Positions 9,401-18,648 are shown, numbered from the stretch's first letter. The stretch is 64,000 bases of DNA from Shewanella amazonensis SB2B (GCF_000015245.1 NC_008700.1:1618001-1682000), one strand, 5' to 3'. Made by a program: numbers and translations. Notes: generated by a model from the letters alone, not told the origin.

Positions 9401-11698
9401 GTGAAGAACCCATTTCTGCTGGGCTTTTGTGCCCTTGTCATCTCATCGCTGCTCTGGCCAGTGCTGCCGCCCTGGCCGGCCTGCCTGCTTTTGCTTGTGG
9501 CATTGGGGTGTTACCGCAAGTTGCCTGTGCTCAGTGGAGCCCTGACTGCCGTGGCGTGGGTTGCTGTGTACACCCATATGCTGTTCGATTACAGCCACCT
9601 GCAACAAGCCGGTGATTCCTGGGTGCGTGGCGAGATAATAGCACCTGTGTCTGACAGCGGCGACTGGCAGAGTATAGATATACGTCTTGTTAAACCAAAA
9701 TTAATCTGGCCTGTTGAGGGCAATATCAGGCTCAACTGGCGAACAACTGACCAAATTCGTCCCGGGGAGCAGTGGGAATTTCGTCTTGCACCCCGTTCCA
9801 TCACCTCGCCCCTCAACGAAGGCGCCTTCAACGGTCAGCGTTACCTGCTATCACGCCATGTGGGTATCAAGGCAAGAGTGCTGGAAGCAAGAAAAGTATC
9901 CGAGGCGTCAGGGCTTCGCGGGCTATTACTGGAGCACATTGGCCATGCCATATCGGAGAAACCCCGGCAGGCGCTGCTGTACCCACTGCTGACGGGGGAA
10001 CAGCAGGGCATAGATGCGCAGACCTGGCAGCGGCTCAGGCAAACCGGCACCGGGCACCTGATGGCCATCTCCGGGTTGCATATGTCGGTGCTCGGAGCCT
10101 GGCTGTTGCTGCTGTGCCGCGCGCTGTTGACCTCGTTTGCGCCGCGCCAGGACAGGCGTAATTTGGTGATTGCCATGATAGTCGCCACTGTGGGGTGTCT
10201 GCTCTATGGTCTGCTGGCGGGCATGGGCATTCCTACCCGCCGGGCCTTTATCATGCTGGCATTGGTGGTGCTGCTGACCCTCAGTCGCCGTTTCGCCTCG
10301 CCCTGGGAGCGTTTGTTGTACGCCCTTGCCGCTGTGTTGTTTCTCGATCCTTTGTCGCCACTGTCTGCCGGATTTTGGCTGTCTTTTGGCGCCATCGTGA
10401 TTATGTTACTGCTATTGGACCGGCCGCCCGCCCACCTTGAGGGTGTCCCCGGTCGATTAAAGCACTACCTGATGTCGCTGGTGACGCTGCAGTTGGCACT
10501 CAGTATCGGACTGGGAGTATTGCAGCTGGTGCTCTTTGGCGGTGTCAGTGTCCATAGCCTGTGGATTAATCTGCTGATGGTGCCCTGGTTTTCGCTGGTG
10601 GCCATTCCCCTGGCGTTGGCAGGGCTTGTGTTTTTTGTTCTCTTGCTGCCTTTTGGGATATTGGCCGACTGGGCGTTTACTCCCGCCCTCATGGCATTGA
10701 TACCGCTGGATGGGCTTCTTACGTTCAGTGACCACTTACCCGGCGCCTGGATAAGCGTGCCGGCACAGTTGATTGCGCCCCTGTGTTTTGCCATTGCAGG
10801 CGCTGTTTTATTGTTTTTGCCTTTGGCGCGGGGTGTTAAGTGGGTGAGCGCCTCCTTACTGTTGCCGCTACTGATAACTCTGAGTGTGAAAGGCGGGCCC
10901 CAATGGCAGATGCATTTACTGGATGTAGGGCAGGGGCTGGCCGTCGTGGTTTTCAGCCGGGATCAAACACTGGTGTACGACACCGGATTGGCCTTTGGTG
11001 ACACCTTCTCCCATGGTGAGCGAACCCTGGTGCCATTTTTGCGGGCCAAGGGACGTAATCACATCGATGTGTTGGTCATCAGCCATGAGGATAAAGACCA
11101 TGCCGGTGGCGCCGCCGCGCTGGCCAGAGCAATGCCAGTCCACTTACTCATCAGCGATACCCGGGCTGCAAGGGATACACTGGCGATGGAACATGCGCCT
11201 TGCCGCCCTCAGGCATTCGCCCTTGGCAATCTGTGGGTAGAGGTCCTGTCGCCCGCAGACTCACCGGCTGGAAGAGTAGACAATAATGCTTCCTGTGTGG
11301 TGACAGTGGGCGATGGTCATTCGCGGCTGCTGTTGCCCGGCGACATTGAAGCCGAAGGGGAGACGCGGCTCCTTGGCAGTGGCGAGGCGTTGAACGCCAA
11401 TGTCTTAGTGGCACCCCACCATGGCAGCCTGACGTCATCGACTCCGGCCTTTGTCGCGGGCGTAGCACCGGCCATCACCCTCTTTGCTGCCGGCGCCAAC
11501 AACAGATACGGTTTTCCTAAAGACGCCGTGGTGCAGCGATACCTGGCCCAGGGCAGTCAAACGTTTACTGCGGCGGATACCGGCCAGATAAGCCTGTACC
11601 TTGATGATGAAATCACAGTGAAAACCTATCGGGGTTCGCTGGCCCCTTTTTGGTATAACCGGGTCTTTGGAGTTGGTGGCAGGCCGATTACAGAGTAG
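9401..11698 (+). CDS. comEC: ComEC/Rec2-type DNA uptake channel
   Basis: 765-aa inner-membrane protein that carries single-stranded DNA into the cytoplasm during transformation. N-terminal helices with a DUF4131-like segment; a competence domain (TGTGHLMAISGLHMSVLG, about residues 215-235); many helices; then a C-terminal metallo-beta-lactamase domain with LLDVGQG, SHEDKDH, LLPGDIE and PHHGS motifs. GTG start: the ATG upstream at about 9380 hits a stop after three codons. msbA follows after 33 bp, an order common in gammaproteobacteria. Confidence 0.93.
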   Translation: MKNPFLLGFCALVISSLLWPVLPPWPACLLLLVALGCYRKLPVLSGALTAVAWVAVYTHMLFDYSHLQQAGDSWVRGEIIAPVSDSGDWQSIDIRLVKPKLIWPVEGNIRLNWRTTDQIRPGEQWEFRLAPRSITSPLNEGAFNGQRYLLSRHVGIKARVLEARKVSEASGLRGLLLEHIGHAISEKPRQALLYPLLTGEQQGIDAQTWQRLRQTGTGHLMAISGLHMSVLGAWLLLLCRALLTSFAPRQDRRNLVIAMIVATVGCLLYGLLAGMGIPTRRAFIMLALVVLLTLSRRFASPWERLLYALAAVLFLDPLSPLSAGFWLSFGAIVIMLLLLDRPPAHLEGVPGRLKHYLMSLVTLQLALSIGLGVLQLVLFGGVSVHSLWINLLMVPWFSLVAIPLALAGLVFFVLLLPFGILADWAFTPALMALIPLDGLLTFSDHLPGAWISVPAQLIAPLCFAIAGAVLLFLPLARGVKWVSASLLLPLLITLSVKGGPQWQMHLLDVGQGLAVVVFSRDQTLVYDTGLAFGDTFSHGERTLVPFLRAKGRNHIDVLVISHEDKDHAGGAAALARAMPVHLLISDTRAARDTLAMEHAPCRPQAFALGNLWVEVLSPADSPAGRVDNNASCVVTVGDGHSRLLLPGDIEAEGETRLLGSGEALNANVLVAPHHGSLTSSTPAFVAGVAPAITLFAAGANNRYGFPKDAVVQRYLAQGSQTFTAADTGQISLYLDDEITVKTYRGSLAPFWYNRVFGVGGRPITE

Positions 11699-11731
11699 AA
11701 TGCGGACTTTGTCATACTCTCAGATGAATCA

Positions 11732-13531
11732 ATGACTACAGCTCATAATCAGGAAGTTTGGACTGTGTTCAAACGCCTCATGGGGTACCTCAAACCCATG
11801 AAGTCCATCTTTATCGTCTCGGTTATTGCACTTTTGGTCTATGGTGCAGTAGACGCAACCTTTATTGCTTTTATCCAACCCTTTATTGATAAAGGCTTTT
11901 CCGGTGTTGGTATGTCGGGAAGTGTCAATATGGGTACTACATCCGGATTTGATTCCGGCAACAGCGTACTCTTTTGGGCACCCTTTGTTGTCGTGGGGCT
12001 GTTTACCCTGAGGGGCCTGGCCAACTTTGTCTCCACCTATGGTATCTCCTACATGAGTGCCAAGCTCATCATGGACATGCGCCAGCAGGTGTTTGAGCAT
12101 TATCTGACCCTGCCGGTGAGTTACATCGACAAGGAAAATTCAGGTAACCTTATTTCCCGCGTCACCTTCGATACCGAACAAATCGCCAGGGCGTCCGGCA
12201 GCGCGCTGATTTCCATCGTCCGTGATGGCGTGACCGTCATCGGCATGCTGGGGCTCATGTTTTACAACTCCTGGAAGCTGTCGCTCTGCATCCTGATTGT
12301 GGGCCCAATCATAGGATTGGTGATAGCTACGGTCAGCCGCCGTTTCCGTAAGATTTCCCGCCAAATTCAAAGTGCCATGGGCGGCGTCACTGCGGTGACC
12401 GAGCAGATGATCAAGGGCCATAAAAACGTGCTCGCTTTTGGCGGTCAGGAGACCGAGGCCAAGCGTTTTGCCCAGGTTAACGACCACAATCGCCACCAGA
12501 ATATGAAGCTTGCCGTGGCTCAGGCCATCAGCCAGCCCACTATCATGATTATCGGCTCTTTTGCGCTGGCCTTTGTGCTCTATGCCGCCAGTTTTGATGC
12601 CCTGAAGAGTGAGCTGACCGCAGGTACCTTCGCCACTGTGCTTGCCGCCATGATGGCAACCTTGCAGCCCATCAAGAACCTGACCCGCGTTAACGCCGAA
12701 TTCCAGCGCGGTATCGCCGCCTGTACCACGGTATTTGAGCTGCTCGATACACCCGCCGAACATGACAAGGGCACATTTGAAACCGAGAGAGTCAAGGGGC
12801 ATGTCCGTTTTGAGCAGGTGGCATTTCGCTACGAAGGCCAGGAGGGCAGAGCCCTCGACGGTATCAGCTTTGATGTGCCGCCGGGTAAAACCCTGGCGCT
12901 GGTGGGGCGTTCCGGCTCGGGCAAATCAACCATTGCCAGCCTTATCAATCGCTTTTATGGCGGACTCGAACAGGGGGCTATCGAGCTCGATGGCGTCAAT
13001 GTTGAGGACTATCGCCTTAAAAACCTGCGCAGCCAGGTGGCGCTGGTCAGTCAGCAGGTCACCCTGTTTAACGACACCATTGCCAACAATATCGCCTATG
13101 CCTGCCCATGGGCGGTGACCCGCGAGCAAATAGAGCAAGCGGCCACACTGGCCCACGCCATGGAATTTATCAGTAAGCTGCCCAGCGGCCTCGATACCCA
13201 GGTAGGCGAAAACGGCGTGCTGCTTTCCGGTGGTCAGCGCCAGCGTATCGCCATTGCCCGCGCCATGCTGCGTAATGCTCCCGTACTCATCCTCGATGAG
13301 GCCACCTCGGCACTGGACACAGAGTCTGAGAAGGCCATTCAGGAAGGACTTGAGAACCTGCGACAAAACCGCACTTCCATCGTGATTGCTCACCGCCTGT
13401 CCACCATCGAAAGTGCCGATGAGATTTTGGTGATAGAGCAGGGACGTATTGTGGAGCGCGGCAACCACAAGTCACTGTTGGCGCAGGATGGTATGTACGC
13501 CAAACTCTATCAAATGCAGTTTACCGGCTGA
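11732..13531 (+). CDS. msbA: Lipid A/phospholipid flippase MsbA
   Basis: 599-aa ABC half-transporter that flips core-lipid A across the inner membrane as a homodimer. Six N-terminal helices (about residues 25-320), then an ATPase with GRSGSGKST, LVSQQVTLFNDTIANNIAY (Q-loop region), LSGGQRQRIAIARAML, LILDEATSALD and the switch His (IAHRLST). It starts 33 bp after comEC and its stop is 2 bp before lpxK, so it forms one transcription unit with lpxK. Confidence 0.97.
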   Translation: MTTAHNQEVWTVFKRLMGYLKPMKSIFIVSVIALLVYGAVDATFIAFIQPFIDKGFSGVGMSGSVNMGTTSGFDSGNSVLFWAPFVVVGLFTLRGLANFVSTYGISYMSAKLIMDMRQQVFEHYLTLPVSYIDKENSGNLISRVTFDTEQIARASGSALISIVRDGVTVIGMLGLMFYNSWKLSLCILIVGPIIGLVIATVSRRFRKISRQIQSAMGGVTAVTEQMIKGHKNVLAFGGQETEAKRFAQVNDHNRHQNMKLAVAQAISQPTIMIIGSFALAFVLYAASFDALKSELTAGTFATVLAAMMATLQPIKNLTRVNAEFQRGIAACTTVFELLDTPAEHDKGTFETERVKGHVRFEQVAFRYEGQEGRALDGISFDVPPGKTLALVGRSGSGKSTIASLINRFYGGLEQGAIELDGVNVEDYRLKNLRSQVALVSQQVTLFNDTIANNIAYACPWAVTREQIEQAATLAHAMEFISKLPSGLDTQVGENGVLLSGGQRQRIAIARAMLRNAPVLILDEATSALDTESEKAIQEGLENLRQNRTSIVIAHRLSTIESADEILVIEQGRIVERGNHKSLLAQDGMYAKLYQMQFTG

Positions 13532-13533
13532 TT

Positions 13534-14583
13534 ATGCAAAGTTTTGTGCACAAAATCTGGTATCAGGGGCACCCGGCAGCCTGGCTGCTGTTGCCCCTGT
13601 CGCTGCTGTTTTGGCTGGTCAGTAGTCTGCGCCGTGCGGCCTTCAGGTTGGGGCTTAAGCGCAGCGAGCGCTTACCTGTGCCCGTGGTGGTGGTGGGTAA
13701 TATCACCGCCGGTGGCAGCGGCAAAACCCCCACAGTGCTCTATCTTATTGAGCTGCTGCGCCGGGAAGGCTGGCGCCCCGGCGTCATAAGCCGTGGCTAT
13801 GGCGCCTCCTTTGACGGTGAGTTGGACGTAGTCGCAGGCATGTCACCCGCCCAAGTGGGGGATGAGCCTGCCATGATAGCCATGCGCACCGGCATCCCTA
13901 TGGTCGTGGGACGAAACCGTATCAAGGCTGCCCATAAGCTGCTGCAATGCCACGATGTAAACGTGATTCTGTGCGACGACGGCCTGCAGCATTACGCCCT
14001 CGAGCGGGATGTCGAAATATTGGTGATTGATGGCGAACGCCGCTTTGGCAATGGCTGGCTGTTGCCTGCGGGGCCGCTGCGAGAAGGTGCATGGCGTAAA
14101 AATTCGGTGAATTTTGTGCTCTGCAATGGCGCGAGCGCAGAAGCAGACGAATATGCCATGACCCTGGAACCAACTGGCCTTGTCGCGGTAGCCGCTATTC
14201 ACGGCAAGTCTCAAGCCAAGGACAACAGCCACAATGCGCAGGATAATGCGACGCCGCGCCCCGGGGATACCGTGAACGCCATGGCGGGCATTGGCAACCC
14301 ACAGCGTTTTTTCTCGACCCTGATGGCTCAGGGCTTTGTGCTTGAAAAGGCCCACGAATTTGCCGACCACATGGCCTTCAGTGAAACGGATATCGCCACC
14401 ATCGACGATGGTCGCCCACTGCTGATGACCGAAAAAGATGCGGTTAAATGTCGCGAATTTGCCAAACAACACTGGTGGTATCTCGCGGTTGATGCGAATC
14501 TACCGCCAACATTTTCAACCAGGCTGCTCGATGCCCTGAACCGGGCGGCCACAGCCAAGCAAGGAAACACCCATGGCCTTTGA
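13534..14583 (+). CDS. lpxK: Tetraacyldisaccharide 4'-kinase LpxK
   Basis: 349-aa membrane-associated kinase that phosphorylates the 4' position of the lipid A precursor. An N-terminal membrane segment (AAWLLLPLSLLFWLVSSLRR) and the P-loop GNITAGGSGKTPTVLYL are present, followed by VISRGYG and the DDGLQHYALERDVEILVIDGERRFGNGWLLPAGPLRE block. Directly downstream of msbA; the last 11 bases overlap the Trm112-like gene. Confidence 0.97.
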   Translation: MQSFVHKIWYQGHPAAWLLLPLSLLFWLVSSLRRAAFRLGLKRSERLPVPVVVVGNITAGGSGKTPTVLYLIELLRREGWRPGVISRGYGASFDGELDVVAGMSPAQVGDEPAMIAMRTGIPMVVGRNRIKAAHKLLQCHDVNVILCDDGLQHYALERDVEILVIDGERRFGNGWLLPAGPLREGAWRKNSVNFVLCNGASAEADEYAMTLEPTGLVAVAAIHGKSQAKDNSHNAQDNATPRPGDTVNAMAGIGNPQRFFSTLMAQGFVLEKAHEFADHMAFSETDIATIDDGRPLLMTEKDAVKCREFAKQHWWYLAVDANLPPTFSTRLLDALNRAATAKQGNTHGL

Positions 14584-14758
14584 TAAAAAACTCCTGGAAA
14601 TCGTTGCTTGCCCCGTGTGCAAGGGCAAGCTGGAATACGACAAGGCGGCAGAGCAGCTGATCTGTAAGTTCGACCGACTGGCCTATCCCATCACCGAGGG
14701 GATCCCGGTACTGTTGGAAAACCGTGCCACGCCCTGGCAGGAGCAAACTGCCGAGTGA
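14573..14758 (+). CDS. ycaR: Trm112-family small protein (YcaR-like)
   Basis: 61-aa protein with the Trm112/YcaR pattern: LLEIVACPVCKGKLEYD, then LICKFDRLAYPITEGIPVLLENRA. It overlaps the 3' end of lpxK by 11 bases, as in other enterics and Shewanella. There kdsB often follows; here it does not, and a terminator comes next. Function in bacteria is not well defined. Confidence 0.9.
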   Translation: MAFDKKLLEIVACPVCKGKLEYDKAAEQLICKFDRLAYPITEGIPVLLENRATPWQEQTAE

Positions 14759-14771
14759 GCTTTAACGCCTT

Positions 14772-14799
14772 AAAAAGCCTCCCATCGGGAGGCTTTTTT
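14772..14799 (+). terminator. Rho-independent terminator after ycaR
   Basis: aaaaagcctccc-atc-gggaggcttttttt: 10-bp stem and T run, 14 bp after the stop. It ends the comEC-msbA-lpxK-ycaR unit. Confidence 0.9.
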
Positions 14800-15020
14800 T
14801 ATGCTGATTGTGGCTGCGTCCCGTACCCGCGAGCCATTTCTCGATGACAGATTTACCCGGGCCGATATTGCCGGTTTGTGAGCAGTTGATTGCGGCCAGT
14901 TACAACTTTGTCGCTTTGCTGTCTGAATGCTGAACCGACGGCTATAACATACTCAGGTTTCATTGAAATTACACAGGGGCGCGGGGATAATGCCGCCGCA
15001 AACTGTGAGATGGGATACGA

Positions 15021-15770
15021 ATGGAACACGAGATCAGTACGCCTGCAACGTCTTCTGCCTTCAGGGCCTTGGTTGAGGAGGTGTTGGCAACACATCAGGG
15101 GCACAGAGTGGTTCCCTTCGACTTTGAAGGACGCCGCTATTGGCTGAAACAGCCCGAGCGCCTGGAAGGCGCTATGAAATTGCTCAAACACAGCCCTGAA
15201 CAGGCACTGCAAACCGAAATCCGCGCGCTGCAAACCCTTAATGAAAAACATGCGCCTGTGCCCAATGTGGTGCTGGCCGGTGAGGGGTATTTTGTGATTG
15301 AGGATGCCGGTAAAACGGTCAGTGATTGGTGGCATTTGTCACATCAGGACGGCAGTGTCCCCTTTGAGGATATTTTGCGTGACAGTGCGGCAGCGCTGGC
15401 CGAGCTGCATTCCCTGGAACTCGCCCATGGTCGCCCTGCGCTAAGAGACATAGGCTGGCAGGGCGGTGCGGTAAAATTTATCGACTTTGAAGCCAATCAG
15501 CGCCAAAAAGACATGGCATCCCAGCAGCTGCGCGATTTACTGGTGTATCTGCACAGTCTTTATCGGTATCTGGGGCCTTTGCACGAGCCCATTACCCGGG
15601 CGATGCAGGCGTACCGCGAGGCAGGGGGGGAGCCAACCTGGCAGGCCGCAAAACGTAAGCTAGCGCCCTGGCAGTGGCTTCGCCCATTACTGAAGCCCTT
15701 TCGCAGTATCGGTGGAAGGGACCTCAAGCCCATGTACTGGGTGTTGTGGCATTTTCACAACCACGGCTGA
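15021..15770 (+). CDS. Kinase-fold protein (LPS/Bud32-like)
   Basis: 249-aa cytoplasmic protein. A kinase-like N-lobe carries RRYWLKQPER (a candidate ATP-binding Lys) with a downstream Glu (QTEIRALQTL). The C-lobe has HGRPALRDIGWQGGAVKFIDFEANQ, which resembles an HxxxxxxN/DFE catalytic and metal loop as in KdkA, InaA and Bud32. Location after the lipid A genes suggests an envelope role, but the substrate is unknown. It meets the minus-strand AhpD-like gene with no gap: the two stop codons abut. Confidence 0.6.
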   Translation: MEHEISTPATSSAFRALVEEVLATHQGHRVVPFDFEGRRYWLKQPERLEGAMKLLKHSPEQALQTEIRALQTLNEKHAPVPNVVLAGEGYFVIEDAGKTVSDWWHLSHQDGSVPFEDILRDSAAALAELHSLELAHGRPALRDIGWQGGAVKFIDFEANQRQKDMASQQLRDLLVYLHSLYRYLGPLHEPITRAMQAYREAGGEPTWQAAKRKLAPWQWLRPLLKPFRSIGGRDLKPMYWVLWHFHNHG

Positions 15771-16241
15771 TTAATCATGGGCCGCGGGTTTGAAACTGCC
15801 CACCTCGGGTTTAAAGGTCTTGGCGATACGGTTCCAGCTGTTGATGGCGTTAATGGCAATGGTTAAATCCACCAGGCCTTGTTCGCCAAAGGCCTCTGCT
15901 ACCTGAGCGTACTTCTCATCATTCACCGGCAGCCCCTGCGTCAGATGTTCTGCCCAGTCAAGGGCCTTCATTTCGGTATCGCTGTAAAAAGGCATGTCGC
16001 GCCAGGCGCTTAAGCCTATCACCCGCTCCTGGCTTTCTCCCTGTTGCAGCGTTGCCTTGCTGTGCATATCCACACAAAAAGCACACTGATTGATTTGCGA
16101 TACCCTGAGCTTGACCAGTTCCCACAGTGGCAGCGACAGCCGGTCTGAGCTGCTGAATTGGTGCAGCAAATAGCTTTCCTGAGTCATGAGTATCTGCATG
16201 CCCTTTGCGGCCAGTCCAAAGTAATTTGCGCGTAATGCCAT
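15771..16241 (-). CDS. AhpD-like alkylhydroperoxidase / carboxymuconolactone decarboxylase family protein
   Basis: 156-aa protein with the AhpD core QINQCAFCVDMHSK (C53, C56, H60), the thiol pair used by AhpD-type peroxidases. A strong AAGGAG site precedes the ATG. Convergent with the kinase-fold gene (stops abut). It is monocistronic, with about 440 bp of non-coding DNA upstream. Substrate unknown. Confidence 0.85.
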   Translation of the reverse strand: MALRANYFGLAAKGMQILMTQESYLLHQFSSSDRLSLPLWELVKLRVSQINQCAFCVDMHSKATLQQGESQERVIGLSAWRDMPFYSDTEMKALDWAEHLTQGLPVNDEKYAQVAEAFGEQGLVDLTIAINAINSWNRIAKTFKPEVGSFKPAAHD

Positions 16242-16680
16242 GTTGTTTTCTCCTTCGTTGGTAATGTCACCAACATAGCCCTATGTCCTTGGGCGGCATT
16301 GTACGAATTCGACATGGGCTAAAAAATGGCGTTTCCCGGGGCTAAATCAGGTTGGATGCGGGATCTGGGTGATGCCTGATGCCTGATGCCTGATGGCAGT
16401 GGCTTTGACCGTTCCCCGAAACCTTTCCCTAAATGAGTACCAATCCGCTGACAGATGCACGACATAAACGGGGGATACAGGAAGGGTGATACTTGGACGC
16501 TGAAACACAGAGGCTGAAACGCTGAGGCTGAAGCACAGAGGCTGAAACACAGAGGCTGAAACGCACTGGGCAGCAGTCAGAAATTGAACGGGGCCTGTAA
16601 CCATACCCGGGGAGATAACGCAGGGGATGCGTCACTTAAAAGGCTTAAAAAGCCAGCATTGAAAGTACGGCGTGGCGCAG
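16242..16680. repeat. Non-coding stretch with two short tandem repeats
   Basis: No credible gene. Contains 7-bp gatgcct units (about 3.5 copies, 16371-16394) and 14-bp units of the form gctgaaacacagag (four full and one partial, 16499-16564). Neither period fits a reading frame with known relatives. The promoter of the AhpD-like gene must lie near its right-hand start side. Confidence 0.7.
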
Positions 16681-17196
16681 TCAGGGCGATGAGTCCAGAC
16701 CTGGCACTGTCTGCAAGTTAAGCTGCCAGTAACCAACGTCTTGCCATTGGCCAAACTTGTAGCCAATATTTTGAAAATGTGCGACTTTTTTCATGCCCAT
16801 TTTTTCGTGTAGGGCAATGCTGGCCGGATTTGGCAGGGTAATGCCGCCAATCACGCTGTTTACTTTCAGGATTTTCAGCCGCTCGATAAGTGCCTGATAC
16901 AAAGCCGTACCGACACCTTTCCCATGTCCGTTGGGAGCAACATAAACCGTGGTTTCAACTGTGAACCGGTAAGCACTTCGCTCTTTCCATTTGGTCGCAT
17001 AGGCATAGCCGGTAAGGGCGTTGCCCTCCAAGGCAACCAGCCAGGGCAGGCCAGCTGCTTGCACATGCTGAATTCGAGCTGCTATCTCTGCTGCCTGAAG
17101 GGGTGTTTCTTCAAAGGTGATGGCGGTGCTTTCGATGTAATGGTTGTAGATGTCGGCAACGGCGCTGGCATCGTGTAGAGCGGCATGTCTTATCAT
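16681..17196 (-). CDS. GNAT acetyltransferase (Pat/MnaT type)
   Basis: 171-aa GNAT of the phosphinothricin/L-amino-acid N-acetyltransferase group. It has the N-terminal IYNHYIESTAITFEETPL block, TTVYVAPNGHGKGVGTALYQALIE (acetyl-CoA loop) and a C-terminal GYKFGQWQDVGYWQL. Family members acetylate methionine sulfoximine/sulfone or phosphinothricin; the substrate here is not determined. It lies just beyond the last attC-like site and in the cassette orientation, so it may be a terminal cassette that has lost its attC, or an ordinary chromosomal gene. Confidence 0.85.
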   Translation of the reverse strand: MIRHAALHDASAVADIYNHYIESTAITFEETPLQAAEIAARIQHVQAAGLPWLVALEGNALTGYAYATKWKERSAYRFTVETTVYVAPNGHGKGVGTALYQALIERLKILKVNSVIGGITLPNPASIALHEKMGMKKVAHFQNIGYKFGQWQDVGYWQLNLQTVPGLDSSP

Positions 17197-17208
17197 CTGA
17201 ACTTACCA

Positions 17209-17324
17209 ACTAACTTCAGTTATGGATTGACAGGTGCGGCGGGGGAGGGGCTCAATCGCGGCCTTTTCTAGCCCGAGAAAATTTGTCCCGCAGGCGAAGC
17301 TGGCGAACTTGAGCGGCTTGTTAA
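17209..17324 (-). other. attC site 12 (degenerate, distal end of array)
   Basis: Overlaps the stop of the 17321-17647 ORF: reading minus, CGTTAACAAGCCGC begins the site. The far side is poorly conserved (GTTAGTT near 17209), and the arms pair less well than in the other sites. Interpreted as an eroded terminal attC. Confidence 0.5.
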
Positions 17325-17647
17325 CGAGTACTGCGACTACACCAAGCTGTAACCAAGATGTACAGACTGTACAAGTACGTTAGCGGCCATATAAACCCGA
17401 TAACTACTGCGATAACTTTACTTTTGTATTTAAAGCAATGAATTAATGAACAACCCCATAAATAAAGCAAAGTAAACAACGATATTGAAAGGAGCAGAAG
17501 TTCCAGTAAATGCATTTCTGAACCATCTAAACCTGAATCTGCTACTCGAGGATCTCCAACATAGCTTAGTAAAATCAGATACCCCCACATGGTCATACTA
17601 AGGACAATCAGCAAGAAAAGTGATTTTGGGTTTAAGAAATATTTCAT
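17321..17647 (-). CDS. Cassette 12: small integral membrane protein
   Basis: 108 aa with no recognised family. Three hydrophobic segments at about residues 8-28, 47-70 and 75-98. The start (MKYFLNPK) lies just inside attC 11; the longer in-frame version would translate attC sequence. The stop lies in the R-box of the terminal attC. No Shine-Dalgarno of note. Confidence 0.65.
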   Translation of the reverse strand: MKYFLNPKSLFLLIVLSMTMWGYLILLSYVGDPRVADSGLDGSEMHLLELLLLSISLFTLLYLWGCSLIHCFKYKSKVIAVVIGFIWPLTYLYSLYILVTAWCSRSTR

Positions 17648-17653
17648 AATGCT

Positions 17654-17734
17654 CGTTAACGCCCGCCTAAAAGGCGAGCAACTTGTTGCGAGTCCAGCGG
17701 CCAAAGGCCGCGATGTTTAAGGCGTTTGTTAGGC
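17654..17734 (-). other. attC site 11
   Basis: Minus strand: GCCTAAC at the 5' end, GTTAACG at the 3' end, with paired internal arms (GGCGGGCGTT against AACGCC; GCGGCC and GGCCGC; GCAACAAGTTGC). Related in sequence to attC 6, 9 and 10. Confidence 0.9.
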
Positions 17735-18145
17735 ATTTTTGGGTAGGTTATTACGCAGAAAAAAGCCATTAATTCTTTTACTTACGCTGTACACCGTTGG
17801 AATGATGATTAAACAATCGACTACAAACAAGGCGAGAAATGCTAATAGCAGAGCATCTGATGACACTGTTTCACTGACTGAATAAATCGATATTATTCGA
17901 ATTAGAGTCGCCCAAAATAGAAAATATATCGTTAAACGAATTTTTTCATTAGGGTTGAAATCACGGTTGAACCTCTTTGAAAAGAGCCAGCATATTGCGA
18001 TCAAGGACATATAAATTACCAGCACAACACCAACAACACCTAAATCTACATTTAATGAAAAGTACAGAATTAAGAAACTTGCTGAAATCCAGAGCAGTGG
18101 CAGGAGTAAAGAGTAAACAAAAATTTTTGGTGCATCCTGATTCAT
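17729..18145 (-). CDS. Cassette 11: four-helix membrane protein
   Basis: 138 aa, family not recognised. Four hydrophobic segments (about residues 8-30, 34-54, 70-92 and 97-119) and a basic C-terminus. Start MNQDAPK selected because upstream in-frame codons run into attC 10. The stop overlaps attC 11. Confidence 0.65.
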   Translation of the reverse strand: MNQDAPKIFVYSLLLPLLWISASFLILYFSLNVDLGVVGVVLVIYMSLIAICWLFSKRFNRDFNPNEKIRLTIYFLFWATLIRIISIYSVSETVSSDALLLAFLALFVVDCLIIIPTVYSVSKRINGFFLRNNLPKNA

Positions 18146-18163
18146 AATCTGATTCCATTCAAA

Positions 18164-18244
18164 GCCTAACGCCCGCAGCAAAGGCGAGCAACTTGTTGCG
18201 AGTCGAGCGCCCAACGGGCGCGTTTTTGATGGCGCTTGTTAGGC
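18164..18244 (-). other. attC site 10
   Basis: GCCTAAC...GTTAGGC on the minus strand with complementary inner arms. Nearly the same as attC 9 apart from a few substitutions. Confidence 0.92.
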
Positions 18245-18631
18245 ATTTACAACACCTGAACTTTTTGTTGCATGCTTGCCTAAGGCAACACCAAACAAAA
18301 GCGCAATAAACATACATACATAATCAATTTGCCAGCCGTCCAAAAGAACCTCGCCAGTCAACAAATACAGAATACATGACGCAATTAAAGAGCTGAACAA
18401 AACAACTATAAGTGCATGTATAAAAGCTAATTTTTTCTGGTTCTTCACTAGAAAATAAATGATCGTTGCCTCAACAACCATAGAAAGGAAAATAAAGCTC
18501 CAGTAAATTGAGCTCGGAATCATTTCACCAGTTGAATCATAGCGCCCCATTACATAGCCCAATGGCACGCCTGAAGCTACGGAACAGATAAAGTAGAAGA
18601 ATGTGTATTTAGCAATTCGTGCCCAGTTCAC
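18239..18631 (-). CDS. Cassette 10: four-helix membrane protein
   Basis: 130 aa, family not recognised. Four hydrophobic segments (about residues 7-27, 42-62, 68-90 and 103-121). GTG start preceded by AAAGGA at good spacing. The stop overlaps attC 10, so the C-terminal residues are partly attC-encoded. Confidence 0.68.
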   Translation of the reverse strand: MNWARIAKYTFFYFICSVASGVPLGYVMGRYDSTGEMIPSSIYWSFIFLSMVVEATIIYFLVKNQKKLAFIHALIVVLFSSLIASCILYLLTGEVLLDGWQIDYVCMFIALLFGVALGKHATKSSGVVNA

Positions 18632-18648
18632 TTAACGTCCTTTTAAAT

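Noticed and set aside
16499..16564. CRISPR-like repeat
   Set aside because: The 14-bp units are contiguous with no spacers and there are no cas genes.
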